Part shown: piece by piece, positions 36,372 to 44,890 of the stretch
Layout: each line of letters starts with the position of its first letter
Position numbering within the stretch: the first letter of the stretch is position 1
NCBI GenBank assembly: GCA_006844765.1
Contig: SPJV01000078.1
Location: 40,120-104,119, forward strand
Length of the DNA stretch: 64,000 nt
Direction of reading: 5' to 3'
DNA from: Alphaproteobacteria bacterium
GTDB taxonomy: Bacteria; Pseudomonadota; Alphaproteobacteria; UBA8366; Aestuariispiraceae
The notes under the pieces: model-generated
The model's database searches: none
What the model was told of the DNA's origin: nothing
The model's input: the letters and a program-made list of their open reading frames with translations, nothing else
Program-made: the position numbers and the translations under genes

Positions 36372-37625
36372 ATGGCCATACGTCAACCGACGCCGCTGCA
36401 GGCGGTATCAAGCGTCATACTCTCCATGTCGCTATTGGCACTGTGCAATGGACTGATCCACACCTTCGTTCCCCTGCGGCTCAACCATGAAGGCTATGGC
36501 GGGGTCGAATCCGGGTTGATCCTGACCTGTTTGACAGCCGGTGGCGTTCTGGCGTGCTTAATTACGGGGACTGTCGTTCGGCGTGTCGGCCATATCCGCG
36601 CCTTCACCGTCTTCGCTGCAATGGTCCTGCTATCTGTCCTGGCACTCACCATTTCGACAGATTTGATCCTTTGGGGATTCGCGCGCCTCATTCATGGATT
36701 GGCAACGACCAGCCTGTTCATCGTCGCCCAAAGCTGGATGAATGATGCGACGGAAAATGCTTGGCGGGGCCGGGTCAGCTCTGTTTTCTACCTGATCTAC
36801 GTGCTCTGCATCGGGGCCGGTTATTATTTGGCCGGCCAAGTCGATATCGATAGTGTGCAGGCCATGACCATCGGTGCGACCTTCATGGCGCTTGCCTTGA
36901 TCCCGGTCGGCCTGACCCGCCTTCCGGCACCACCGCCACCGGTTAGAGTCCAGGTAGATTTCAAGGCTGTATGGCGCATCTCCCCGGTTGGTTTCTTGGG
37001 GAGTGTATCGGTCGGTGGTCTGACCATGACCTTGCAGGGATTTATCCCCATCCATGCCGCAGCAGAGAACATGCCAAATGCCGACATCGCTTCATTGTTG
37101 TCGCTCAGCTTGCTGGGGAACTTGGTCTTCCAATGGCCGATGGGCTATATCTCCGACCGGACGGACCGGCGTTATGTGATGCTGGCAGCGGTTACGATCA
37201 TGCTGGCCATGGCTATCGCGTTCTCGTTTTATGGATTTGGTGCCTTGCTGATCACCGTCTTGATCGTTGGCGCCTGGGTTGGTGCGAATGAGAGCCTTTA
37301 TTCACTTTCATTCGCGCATGCCAATGACCGTGCGGACCCATCGGATTATGTGATGCTTTCCAGTACCATGATGCTCGGCTGGTCCCTCGGTGCTGTCGTC
37401 CTGCCCGGGCTGACCACAATCCTGACCAGTTATCTGGGCACAGGCGCCTTCGTCTATGTCTTTATTGGCGGAAGTGTCGCTTTCGCGTTATTCGTATTGA
37501 TACGTCTATTCGCCAAGAGCGCCCCAAAAGAGGAAGCCCAGGAACCCTTTGTCGCCCTGCCCGCCACCGCGCCGAATACCGGTGAACTGGCAGCCCCGTC
37601 CGAGGAGGACAGCGGGCCTAAGTGA
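36372..37625 (+). CDS. MFS transporter, YcaD-like
   Basis: A 417-aa inner-membrane protein with 12 predicted helices. Seen: LSMSLLALCNGLIHTFVPLR, GLILTCLTAGGVLACLITGT, the loop 2-3 motif VVRRVGHIRAFT, RLIHGLATTSLFIVAQSWMN, and in the second half LLGNLVFQWPMGYISDRTDR. This fits the YcaD/UMF-type branch of the major facilitator superfamily; the substrate is unknown. The ATG at 36372 (AAAGGG upstream) is preferred to the GTG at 36363. Divergent from the Sco cluster. Confidence 0.9.
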   Translation: MAIRQPTPLQAVSSVILSMSLLALCNGLIHTFVPLRLNHEGYGGVESGLILTCLTAGGVLACLITGTVVRRVGHIRAFTVFAAMVLLSVLALTISTDLILWGFARLIHGLATTSLFIVAQSWMNDATENAWRGRVSSVFYLIYVLCIGAGYYLAGQVDIDSVQAMTIGATFMALALIPVGLTRLPAPPPPVRVQVDFKAVWRISPVGFLGSVSVGGLTMTLQGFIPIHAAAENMPNADIASLLSLSLLGNLVFQWPMGYISDRTDRRYVMLAAVTIMLAMAIAFSFYGFGALLITVLIVGAWVGANESLYSLSFAHANDRADPSDYVMLSSTMMLGWSLGAVVLPGLTTILTSYLGTGAFVYVFIGGSVAFALFVLIRLFAKSAPKEEAQEPFVALPATAPNTGELAAPSEEDSGPK

Positions 37626-37702
37626 CAAAGTAGGTCCGAAGGCTGATTTTTGCTGTATTTTGTCGTATAGTAATTGAGCAACAGAAACGGGAGGACCCTT
37701 CC

Positions 37703-37906
37703 ATGCTTTATTCCTATGCCAGTATCGACAGTGACAAGCTAACTGCGCTCCGTTCATTGGAGAAAGAGATCGGGGCCCCCCTGATCGCCATGCAGGCCGT
37801 TGATGTCGCCCCTGCACAGGTCGGTGGTGATGCGCTTGAACGCATCAAGGAACTGGAAGAAGAACTCGGCGTGGTCCTGGTGGCAGTGACAGAAGGCCAG
37901 GCCTGA
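37703..37906 (+). CDS. Small conserved-looking hypothetical protein
   Basis: A 67-aa soluble protein with GGGAGGA seven bases before its ATG. It has a compact alternating pattern: LTALRSLEKEIGAPLIAMQA, then LERIKELEEELGVVLVAV, two helix-strand units with similar sequence (LEKEIGAPLIAM and LEEELGVVLVAV), like an internal repeat. No signal peptide or Cys. Good ribosome site and codon use suggest it is real. Convergent with the next gene five bases on. Function unknown. Confidence 0.72.
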   Translation: MLYSYASIDSDKLTALRSLEKEIGAPLIAMQAVDVAPAQVGGDALERIKELEEELGVVLVAVTEGQA

Positions 37907-37910
37907 CCCC

Positions 37911-38912
37911 CTAGCCAACAGCGAGCATGATTTTTCCGATATGCGTTGAGCTTTCCATCAGCGCATGGGCTTTGGCGGCCTCATCCAAGGCAAAGGTCTC
38001 ATGCAGGATCGGCTTCACACGCCCCGATTCCAGCAACGGCCAAACATCGCGGAGCAGGTCTGCGGCGATCACCGCTTTCTCCGCATCCGTTTGCGGTCGC
38101 AGGGTTGAGCCGGACACGGTCAGGCGCTTCAACATTATCTTGGAGAAATCCACCTCCGCCTTAGGACCTTTCAGAAAAGCGATAAAGGCATAGCGGCCGT
38201 CACGCTTAAGCACATCGATATTGGGCCGAATGTAAGGGCCACCCACCATGTCGAGCACGACATCGACGCCCGCGCCCTCCGTATGCTCCTTGATCGCCGC
38301 CTTCCAATCTTCGGTTTCCCGATAATTAATCGCAAGCTCAGCGCCGAGGCTTTCACAGAAGGCGCATTTGTCCGCAGACCCTGCCGTTGTGAGCATCCGC
38401 GCCCCGAAAGCCTTGCCAAGTTGGATGGCTGTGGTCCCGATCCCACTCGACCCGCCGTGAACCAACGCAACCTCCCCCGCCGTTAACCGCGCGCGGGTGA
38501 AGAGATTGTAGTAGACCGTAAACATCGTCTCCGGCAGGGCAGCCGCCTTCACCATGTCGTAGCCCGATGGGATCGGCAGGCAGTGATCCGCATGGGTCGT
38601 GCAATAGGCCGCATAACCGCCCCCCGGGGTCAGGGCACAAACGGCGTCACCGATCTGCCAACGCCGCGCGCCTTCCCCAAGCGCCGCAATGGTTCCGGCA
38701 ACTTCCAAGCCCGGCAGGGGGCTTGCCCCTGGTGGTGGCGGATAGGCCCCTGCGCGCTGCAAGCAGTCCGGCCGGTTGACGCCAGCGACCTCCACCTGGA
38801 TCAGAACCTCCCCCGGACCCGGCGTCGGTACCTGTGCCTCGCAAGGTTTCAAGACCTCAGGCCCACCGGGCTCAGAAATCTCCACAGCATGCATTGTCGT
38901 GGGTAGGGACAT
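37911..38912 (-). CDS. NAD(P)H-quinone oxidoreductase-like protein (zinc-free MDR family, PIG3/TP53I3 type)
   Basis: A 333-aa medium-chain oxidoreductase. The ATG at 38912 has GGAGG six bases upstream; the frame runs further to 39056 without family similarity. Seen: MHAVEISEPGGPEVLKPCEA, GVNRPDCLQRAGAYPPPPGA, GLEVAGTIAALGEGARRWQI, and the nucleotide loop VALVHGGSSGIGTTAIQLGK. The structural-zinc Cys set of alcohol dehydrogenases is absent. PPPPGASPLPGLEVAG is the signature of the PIG3-like quinone reductases. Confidence 0.92.
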   Translation of the reverse strand: MSLPTTMHAVEISEPGGPEVLKPCEAQVPTPGPGEVLIQVEVAGVNRPDCLQRAGAYPPPPGASPLPGLEVAGTIAALGEGARRWQIGDAVCALTPGGGYAAYCTTHADHCLPIPSGYDMVKAAALPETMFTVYYNLFTRARLTAGEVALVHGGSSGIGTTAIQLGKAFGARMLTTAGSADKCAFCESLGAELAINYRETEDWKAAIKEHTEGAGVDVVLDMVGGPYIRPNIDVLKRDGRYAFIAFLKGPKAEVDFSKIMLKRLTVSGSTLRPQTDAEKAVIAADLLRDVWPLLESGRVKPILHETFALDEAAKAHALMESSTHIGKIMLAVG

Positions 38913-39015
38913 ATTCGCCTCCAGGATGGCTTGAAAGGGCGGGGCTCGGCGCGGATACTGGCAAGGCCTGCGCATAACCGCAAGGCCGGGAAAACCCCGA
39001 AGGGAGAAAGGCGCC

Positions 39016-39201
39016 ATGATTGCCGAAGAAGAAGAGAAACCGAAACCCAAAGGCATCGTCCCCCGCGATCTGGACGAATTATCGATTGAAGCGCTCGGCG
39101 ACTATATTGCCGAGCTGGAAGCTGAGATTGCCCGTGTCCAGGACAAGATCGCCAGCAAGAAGGACGCGCGCGGGGCCGCAGAGTCTTTCTTCAAGTCCTG
39201 A
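39016..39201 (+). CDS. DUF1192 family protein
   Basis: A 61-aa acidic/basic protein with GGGAGAAAGG upstream. It has the DUF1192 pattern: PKGIVPRDLDELSIEALGDY, then IAELEAEIARVQDKIASKKD, a short coiled coil, and a final AAESFFKS. This small family is common in alphaproteobacteria and has no known function. It is divergent from the quinone oxidoreductase and precedes another MDR enzyme by 65 bp. Confidence 0.9.
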   Translation: MIAEEEEKPKPKGIVPRDLDELSIEALGDYIAELEAEIARVQDKIASKKDARGAAESFFKS

Positions 39202-39266
39202 CCTACCCCATAGTCCATCATCCATCCCCCAACTCCTTGACCGCCTTCATCACGAGGAAACCCTAG

Positions 39267-40292
39267 ATGACACATCTGTCGCGCGCCTGGGTGCTGACCG
39301 CCCACCCAACCGGTATTCCAACAGTCGAGAACTGGCGCCTGGAAGACCAGACCTTGCCGGGACCGGCGGACGGCGAAATCCTCGCCCGGTCAGTTTATCT
39401 GTCAGTCGATCCCTATATGCGCGGCCGGATCAGTGCGAAGGCGAACTACGCCGGTGGTGTCGCGATCGGTGGCATCATGCATGGCGGCGCCGTTGCGGAG
39501 GTGCTTGAAAGCAACCACCCCGACTGGAGGCCAGGCGACCACGTCGAAACAATGAATTTCGGTTGGCGGGACAAGGCTGTGCTCAAAGGCGACGGACTGA
39601 CCCGCGTCGATCCGGCACTCGCCCCGCTTCATGCCTATCTGAGTTATCTGGGCATGCCGGGCCGCACTGCCTGGTTGGCCCTCCAAGATATCGGTCAGGT
39701 CAAACCCGGGGAGACAGTGCTGATCTCTGCTGCTTCCGGTGCCGTTGGGCAAGTCGCCGGCCAGATCGTGAAAGCCAAGGGCGGACGCGCTGTTGCCGTC
39801 GCAAGCTCGGAAGAGAAACTCGCCTGGTGTAAGCAGCTTGGCTATGACGCCGGGGTCAATTATCGCACGGCAGAGGACCTGGGCACCGCGATTGGAGAGG
39901 CCTGCCCGGATGGGATCGATGTCTTCTTCGACAACACGGCCGGCCCGATCCATGACGCCGTGATGAAACGCCTCAACCTGGGCGCGCGCGTTATCATTTG
40001 CGGCACGATCAGCCTGGCCTCAAAATTCGACGAACCGGATATGGGAGAACGCTTTCTGCGCCAGATTTTGGTGGCCCGCGCCCGCATCCAGGGCTTCCTG
40101 ATCTTCGACCATGTCGCCCGCTATGGAGAAGCAAATTCTGCTCTGGCCGCGATGTCGGAGGCCGGCGACCTTCAATTCAAAACCGATGTTGAGGAGAGGT
40201 TGGAGGCGATGCCGTCGGCGTTCATCTCTCTTCTAACCGGGGATAATTTTGGTAAGAAAGTCGTCCGCATCGGACCGGATTCGGAGAGTTGA
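39267..40292 (+). CDS. NADP-dependent oxidoreductase, CurA/leukotriene B4 dehydrogenase type
   Basis: A 341-aa zinc-free medium-chain reductase. Seen: the N-terminal GNIP-like ATTP region RAWVLTAHPTGIPTVENWRL, LSVDPYMRGRISAKANYAGG, LGMPGRTAWLALQDIGQVKP, the cofactor loop LISAASGAVGQVAGQIVKAK, and GARVIICGTISLASKFDEPD. Family members reduce alpha,beta-unsaturated ketones or aldehydes with NADPH. The stop is three bases before the metC-like start, so the two genes are probably co-transcribed. Confidence 0.93.
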   Translation: MTHLSRAWVLTAHPTGIPTVENWRLEDQTLPGPADGEILARSVYLSVDPYMRGRISAKANYAGGVAIGGIMHGGAVAEVLESNHPDWRPGDHVETMNFGWRDKAVLKGDGLTRVDPALAPLHAYLSYLGMPGRTAWLALQDIGQVKPGETVLISAASGAVGQVAGQIVKAKGGRAVAVASSEEKLAWCKQLGYDAGVNYRTAEDLGTAIGEACPDGIDVFFDNTAGPIHDAVMKRLNLGARVIICGTISLASKFDEPDMGERFLRQILVARARIQGFLIFDHVARYGEANSALAAMSEAGDLQFKTDVEERLEAMPSAFISLLTGDNFGKKVVRIGPDSES

Positions 40293-40294
40293 GC

Positions 40295-41458
40295 ATGAGT
40301 AACGACGACAAATCACAAATGCTGGATCGGCAGACACGGGCCGCCCAGGCGCTCGGCTGGGAAGATGAAAGCACCGGCGCGGTTGTCCCGCCGGTACATT
40401 TCTCCACCACCTACACACGGCGAAAGCAGGATTACGGACTGAAGCTGGATGGCAGCTACATCCGCGACACCTCCCCGACCGCAGCCCATGCCGGTGCCGT
40501 CATCGCATCCTTAGAGGGCGGGGCGGAAGGCATTACGCTTGGCTCCGGCATGGCGGCTTGCACAGCCGCCTTCCACGCCTTGGAGGCCGGTGATCACATC
40601 GTCTGCGCCCGCCCCTGCTACCATGGCGTTGTCGCCTGGTTGGAGACCTTCGCCGAAGCGCGGGGCCTCAGCTATACCTTCAGCATCGCAGGGGATTCAG
40701 ATGCCATCGCGGCGGCAATCCAACCCGGCAAAACCAAGCTCGTCTGGTTGGAAAGCCCCTGCAATCCGACCTGGGCAGTGACCGATATCGAAGCGGTGGT
40801 AAAGGCCGCCCATGCGGTCGGCGCCAAGGTCGGGGTGGACTCGACTGCTGCGACCCCGGTACTGACGACACCCCTTGCCCTCGGCGCGGACATTGTCTGT
40901 CACTCGGCGACCAAGTTCCTGGCCGGCCATTCGGATGTGCTGGCCGGCGCCCTGGTTACCGCCACGCCGGAGGATCCGCTCTGGCAACGCATCCTGGATC
41001 ATCGACGCTATGGCGGCGCGATGCTGGGAGCGATGGAGGCTTATCTGCTGACACGAGGCATGAGGACGCTATTCCTGCGCGTGGAGCGTCAATGTGCCAA
41101 TGCGATGAAGGTTGCGGAATTCCTGGAGGCGCATCCGGCAGTCCCCAAGGTCTATTATCCCGGTCTGCCTGGCGATCCCGGACATGCGGTCGCCAGCCGT
41201 CAGATGAAAGGCGGCTTCGGCGGTATGCTCTCTTTCGAGGTCAATGGCGGACGCGATGATGCCATCCGCACGGTCACCGCGTGCAACGTCTGGAAAACCG
41301 CGACCTCCCTCGGTGGCGTTGAGAGCCTGATCGAACACCGTCGCACCTCCGAAGGCGATATCAAGACCGAAACGCCGGACAGCCTGATCCGGCTTTCAAC
41401 CGGCATCGAAGCTGCCGATGACCTGATTGCTGATCTCGATCAAGCGTTAGACAAATAG
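40295..41458 (+). CDS. metC: Cystathionine beta-lyase-like PLP enzyme
   Basis: A 387-aa Cys/Met metabolism PLP enzyme. Seen: HFSTTYTRRKQDYGLKLDGS, the PLP phosphate region GGAEGITLGSGMAACTAAFH, LVWLESPCNPTWAVTDIEAV with the ring-stacking Asp region DSTAATPV, and the Schiff-base lysine in CHSATKFLAGHSDVLAGALV. The C-terminus has TSLGGVESLIEHRRT and LIRLSTGIEAADDLIADLDQ. Cystathionine gamma-lyase/synthase and beta-lyase cannot be separated by eye, so the symbol is provisional. ATG at 40295 has GGAGA upstream. Confidence 0.88.
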   Translation: MSNDDKSQMLDRQTRAAQALGWEDESTGAVVPPVHFSTTYTRRKQDYGLKLDGSYIRDTSPTAAHAGAVIASLEGGAEGITLGSGMAACTAAFHALEAGDHIVCARPCYHGVVAWLETFAEARGLSYTFSIAGDSDAIAAAIQPGKTKLVWLESPCNPTWAVTDIEAVVKAAHAVGAKVGVDSTAATPVLTTPLALGADIVCHSATKFLAGHSDVLAGALVTATPEDPLWQRILDHRRYGGAMLGAMEAYLLTRGMRTLFLRVERQCANAMKVAEFLEAHPAVPKVYYPGLPGDPGHAVASRQMKGGFGGMLSFEVNGGRDDAIRTVTACNVWKTATSLGGVESLIEHRRTSEGDIKTETPDSLIRLSTGIEAADDLIADLDQALDK

Positions 41459-41459
41459 C

Positions 41460-41501
41460 AACTGGCAAAAAGCGACTGGCAAAAAGCGACTGGCAAATAA
41501 C
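41460..41501. repeat. Three 14-bp tandem repeats after metC
   Basis: AACTGGCAAAAAGC, GACTGGCAAAAAGC and GACTGGCAAATAAC follow each other at 41460-41473, 41474-41487 and 41488-41501. They start two bases after the metC-like stop codon. Probably a replication-slippage array; no hairpin or terminator. Confidence 0.85.
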
Positions 41502-41536
41502 GGCGCGATACTCCAACCCTGACAAGGACCAAACCG

Positions 41537-42163
41537 ATGACCATCGATCTCTACACCTGGGGCACCCCCAATGGCCGCAAGGTCTCGATCATGTTGGAGG
41601 AAGTGGGGCTTCCCTACAGCGTGCATTCCGTCAATATCGGCACGGATGAGCAATTCAGCCCGGAATTTCTGGCCATCAACCCCAACAACAAAATCCCCGC
41701 CATTGTCGACCCGCAAGGGCCGGGTGGGCAGCCGCTGTCCCTGTTCGAAAGCGGGGCGATCCTGATTTATCTGGCGGAGAAAACCATGAGCCCGCTGCTC
41801 GCCCAGGACCCGGAACAGCGCATCCTCACGCTGCAATGGTTGATGTTCCAAATGGGTGGCGTCGGCCCAATGTTCGGACAGGCGAACCACTTCCTGCATT
41901 TCAAGAAGGACATGGATAATCCCTATGCCAAGGACCGCTATCGCTCAGAAGCGCATCGTCTTTACGGTGTCATGGATAAACGCTTGGAAGAGGTCCCCTA
42001 TCTGGCCGGCCAATCCTATTCCATCGCCGATATCGCGACCTTCCCCTGGGTTGCCCGCTGGGCATGGCATGAGATCGATCTGAAATCATTGAAAAATCTG
42101 AGCCGCTGGTTTGAAGAGATCAGCGACCGCCCGGCGGTGATCAAAGGCATGGCAATTTCCTGA
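41537..42163 (+). CDS. Glutathione S-transferase, YfcG/Nu-like
   Basis: A 208-aa GST. Seen: DLYTWGTPNGRKVSIMLEEV with the Asn-Gly-Arg active-site turn of the Nu/YfcG group, SPEFLAINPNNKIPAIVDPQ, GQPLSLFESGAILIYLAEKT with the ES glutathione-binding pair, and in the helical domain LAGQSYSIADIATFPWVARW. YfcG-type proteins have disulfide reductase activity. Strong AAGGA site upstream. Its own transcription unit, or read through from metC. Confidence 0.93.
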   Translation: MTIDLYTWGTPNGRKVSIMLEEVGLPYSVHSVNIGTDEQFSPEFLAINPNNKIPAIVDPQGPGGQPLSLFESGAILIYLAEKTMSPLLAQDPEQRILTLQWLMFQMGGVGPMFGQANHFLHFKKDMDNPYAKDRYRSEAHRLYGVMDKRLEEVPYLAGQSYSIADIATFPWVARWAWHEIDLKSLKNLSRWFEEISDRPAVIKGMAIS

Positions 42164-42205
42164 TAAACCCATCTTCAGACATTAAATAGGAATTTATTTC
42201 CTATA

Positions 42206-42234
42206 TTGACAAAACATAATTAGATTTGTATTTC
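42206..42234 (+). promoter_or_regulatory. Possible promoter of the 788-aa protein gene
   Basis: A perfect TTGACA (42206-42211) is followed after 17 bp by TATTTC (42229-42234), a weak -10. It lies in AT-rich DNA about 280 bp before the start codon, giving a long leader. Confidence 0.4.
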
Positions 42235-42333
42235 TTATCCTGCATCGAAAGGATGCGGGTATTATTCTTGTGCGTCCCGTTCCGCGCCGATCTTCAGGGC
42301 CTGCGAGAACGACGCTGCGAACAGAGTTGGGCG

Positions 42334-42384
42334 ACAGGCTGATATTGTCGGCAGGCTGAGATTTTCGACAGCCAGATATTGTCG
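42334..42384. repeat. Three 17-bp imperfect tandem repeats
   Basis: ACAGGCTGATATTGTCG (42334-42350), GCAGGCTGAGATTTTCG (42351-42367) and ACAGCCAGATATTGTCG (42368-42384) abut exactly. They sit in the leader of the 788-aa protein gene and look iteron-like, but no replication gene is near. Confidence 0.75.
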
Positions 42385-42512
42385 ACAGGACCATTTCCGG
42401 CGCGTGTGTGACCGGCTCTGTTCGACAAGAACGCTCTTCCAAACAACAGCGCGACGATATGCGCGCGACCTCGATAGCAGCCTGCGTCAGCGGGCGCGGA
42501 AAGGAATGAACC

Positions 42513-44879
42513 ATGGCCGGCAACCAGCCAGCACTCCTCGGCAACCGCCCACAAGGGCGGACTGCCAAAACCGGGACGCCCCGGTCTAATGTACCGATGG
42601 GCTTTCAGCCTCCCCCGATTGTCACGGGGACTGTGCCCAGGAAAAAGAAAGAGACCGCCATACCGGGCCTGACCCCGGTCGATGTTTTTGGCCAATACAG
42701 CCTGGATGATGCGGGGCAACAGGATAACGACCGACTGGCGCGCGGCATGGCCAAGGCGGGCACCCATGACGGCTTGCTGAAAGATATCGAAGGCGCATTG
42801 CGGCATGATGGCGGCAAGGCGGTGTTTGAGATCTCCGACCTAGCCAACCGGTTCCACCACCACAATAAGGACAAGGACCGCCCCGCCCAGTTCGAAAAGC
42901 AGGTCGCAGCGTTGGCTGGAAAGATCGACCGGGAAAAGGGAGCCGCCGATAATGGTATGGGACTGCTGCAGCAATGGCAGGCGCAACGCAGCGGTCAGGC
43001 CCCAACAGCGCAATCAGCAAACAACATGCAGAACCCGGCCGTCCTGATGCGTAAAAACGGCCCGCAACGGCTTCAGAACCCTTGGGCGCCAACCGAAGAT
43101 CTGCTGGGCAACAAACTGCCCACCGTCTTCTATCCCAATCCCGGAGAACCCGGCAGCCTGGACGATGCCTTGGAGGCCCTCGCCAAACGCCGCGAAGAAC
43201 GGCGGCAGGCTGAGATGAATATGATTGTGGGGCCGGACGACCCCTCTCAAGACGTCCCTTTCCCCGAAGGAAAAGGCCCCGGTTGGCCTCCCACAAGATT
43301 GCCGCCCACCACCGACGGTATGCCCGAATGGTTCAAAATCTGGCTGAAGGAACATGGATACCCTGTTCCTGACGACGACGATAATAAAGACGACAAAGAT
43401 GGCGGCAAAGAAGACGGCAAAGATAAACCGATCCCGGAACCAACGATCTTCGATCGATATCCGGATATCATCGACATTCAAGATATTCTCAAAGGCGAAC
43501 CATCGATCGACCCCCCGCCAACAACGGGTCCATCCATAGAAGGTGCGCCCCGCGGAGTTGTCGAAGACTTCCGGTTTCCAAACAGGAAATTTCCACCTGT
43601 GCCATGGCCAACCAGAACCAAAGACATGCCGGATTGGTTCAAAAAATGGCTGGAAGAACACGGATATGAGTTGCCAGACACGGGGAAAGGCAAACCGGAT
43701 CCAAATCCACCGATCATCACCGAATTCCCGGAAAACATCGACTTGCCTGACATTCTAAAAGGCGGCACATCAGGTATTCCCAACCCAACGCCGACCCACA
43801 GACCGCCACGCTCTCCCTTTCCCGGTTATGTCTTCGTCAACGGTGACTGGATGACGGAAGAGGAAGCGCGGGAGAAAGGCCTGATCCCACCAGATCAAAG
43901 GCCACCCCCAGTCCGCCCCGAACTCACCGATACAGATTTCTCACAGTTTCTTAAGTATTCGAGGCCCCGAAACATCATGGCGGACACAGCCGTAGCCTCT
44001 CACAATGGAACCAATATTTGGGGCGAACCCAATAAAGGCGGCGCTGTTCGGAAACCCGACCCAGCCCCACCCGCCGGCGGTGGCGCGGGTGGCTCAAACA
44101 GCAGCACCACCATCTGGGGCGAACCTCACAAAGGGGGCGCTGTCCGAAAGCCACTTCCAGCGCCACCCAGCGGCGGCAACCTGCCGCAGACGCCGGGTGA
44201 CTCTCGCCCCGGTGAAGGTGAGGGCGGCGATCTCACCTACCATGCGCGGGACCGGAAAGACGCGCGCGACCTAGCGAAGCGCTTCCCCGAGGCGGATGAA
44301 CCGGACGATGGCGTAAACCTTGAGGGAACCGACGCTCGCTACCTTGAAAGGGACAAGTACGAATCCGATGAGGACTATCATATGCGTCTCGTAGAACGAC
44401 TTGCCCGTGGCAACGTATCCCCAAAAGAAGCGATCGCAATTCGACGTCTCTATGACGCTCATTTCTGGCCGAATGAGCGCGATCGTCGTCTTGCCGATCA
44501 ATCGATAGATCCCAAAAATACACCTGATACGGCACCAGCACCGCCAAAGCTTGCTGAGGATTTTCGCGTTTGGGTCCGAAAGATGAACGGCCTTCGACCT
44601 GACGAAGACATACCACTTAACGCCAAAATGCCGACCGTCAGAGAGTATCCACTGGCCTCAGTCTTTTATCTTGACCGGGATAACAACGTTCGTTTGCGGC
44701 CGAAGGATCGGCCATCACAATCGGTCCTGAACAGAAATGGCGTGCTGATTGAAATTGAACGGTATCTCAAAGGACGGGCAGCAACCGACTATATTTTAGA
44801 GTTCCATGGCGCCAATGTACATAACTGGAGTCCTCTTTCGGTGAGAGGAACAGGACCGATGATACCTGGAAACAGATGA
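42513..44879 (+). CDS. Orphan 788-aa repeat-rich protein, unknown function
   Basis: No family recognised. The ATG has AAGGA seven bases upstream; there is no signal peptide or membrane helix. Residues 1-60 are Pro/Gly/Lys-rich; 65-170 form a charged helical segment (GGKAVFEISDLANRFHHHNK). A ~100-residue module then occurs twice: MPEWFKIWLKEHGYPVPD (from residue 270) and MPDWFKKWLEEHGYELPD (from 372), each followed by a linker and an IDIQDILKG / IDLPDILKG motif. A shorter unit also occurs twice near 500-545: TNIWGEPNKGGAVRKP and TTIWGEPHKGGAVRKP. The C-terminal 180 residues (from about 610) look globular, ending FHGANVHNWSPLSVRGTG. Layout resembles a multidomain effector or structural protein with Pro-rich spacers, but that is a guess. 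It faces a Sel1-like gene 12 bp away. Confidence 0.7.
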   Translation: MAGNQPALLGNRPQGRTAKTGTPRSNVPMGFQPPPIVTGTVPRKKKETAIPGLTPVDVFGQYSLDDAGQQDNDRLARGMAKAGTHDGLLKDIEGALRHDGGKAVFEISDLANRFHHHNKDKDRPAQFEKQVAALAGKIDREKGAADNGMGLLQQWQAQRSGQAPTAQSANNMQNPAVLMRKNGPQRLQNPWAPTEDLLGNKLPTVFYPNPGEPGSLDDALEALAKRREERRQAEMNMIVGPDDPSQDVPFPEGKGPGWPPTRLPPTTDGMPEWFKIWLKEHGYPVPDDDDNKDDKDGGKEDGKDKPIPEPTIFDRYPDIIDIQDILKGEPSIDPPPTTGPSIEGAPRGVVEDFRFPNRKFPPVPWPTRTKDMPDWFKKWLEEHGYELPDTGKGKPDPNPPIITEFPENIDLPDILKGGTSGIPNPTPTHRPPRSPFPGYVFVNGDWMTEEEAREKGLIPPDQRPPPVRPELTDTDFSQFLKYSRPRNIMADTAVASHNGTNIWGEPNKGGAVRKPDPAPPAGGGAGGSNSSTTIWGEPHKGGAVRKPLPAPPSGGNLPQTPGDSRPGEGEGGDLTYHARDRKDARDLAKRFPEADEPDDGVNLEGTDARYLERDKYESDEDYHMRLVERLARGNVSPKEAIAIRRLYDAHFWPNERDRRLADQSIDPKNTPDTAPAPPKLAEDFRVWVRKMNGLRPDEDIPLNAKMPTVREYPLASVFYLDRDNNVRLRPKDRPSQSVLNRNGVLIEIERYLKGRAATDYILEFHGANVHNWSPLSVRGTGPMIPGNR

Positions 44880-44890
44880 CATACCGCCAG

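Larger units (their letters stand above)
42164..42512. other. Intergenic region before the 788-aa protein
   Basis: About 350 bp. The first 80 bp are unusually AT-rich and contain a promoter-like site; the middle carries three 17-bp tandem repeats; the last 20 bp hold the AAGGA ribosome site. No gene was recognised. Confidence 0.6.

Noticed and set aside
42334..42384. Plasmid-type replication origin with iterons
   Set aside because: There are only three units and no Rep gene, DnaA box group or partition gene nearby.
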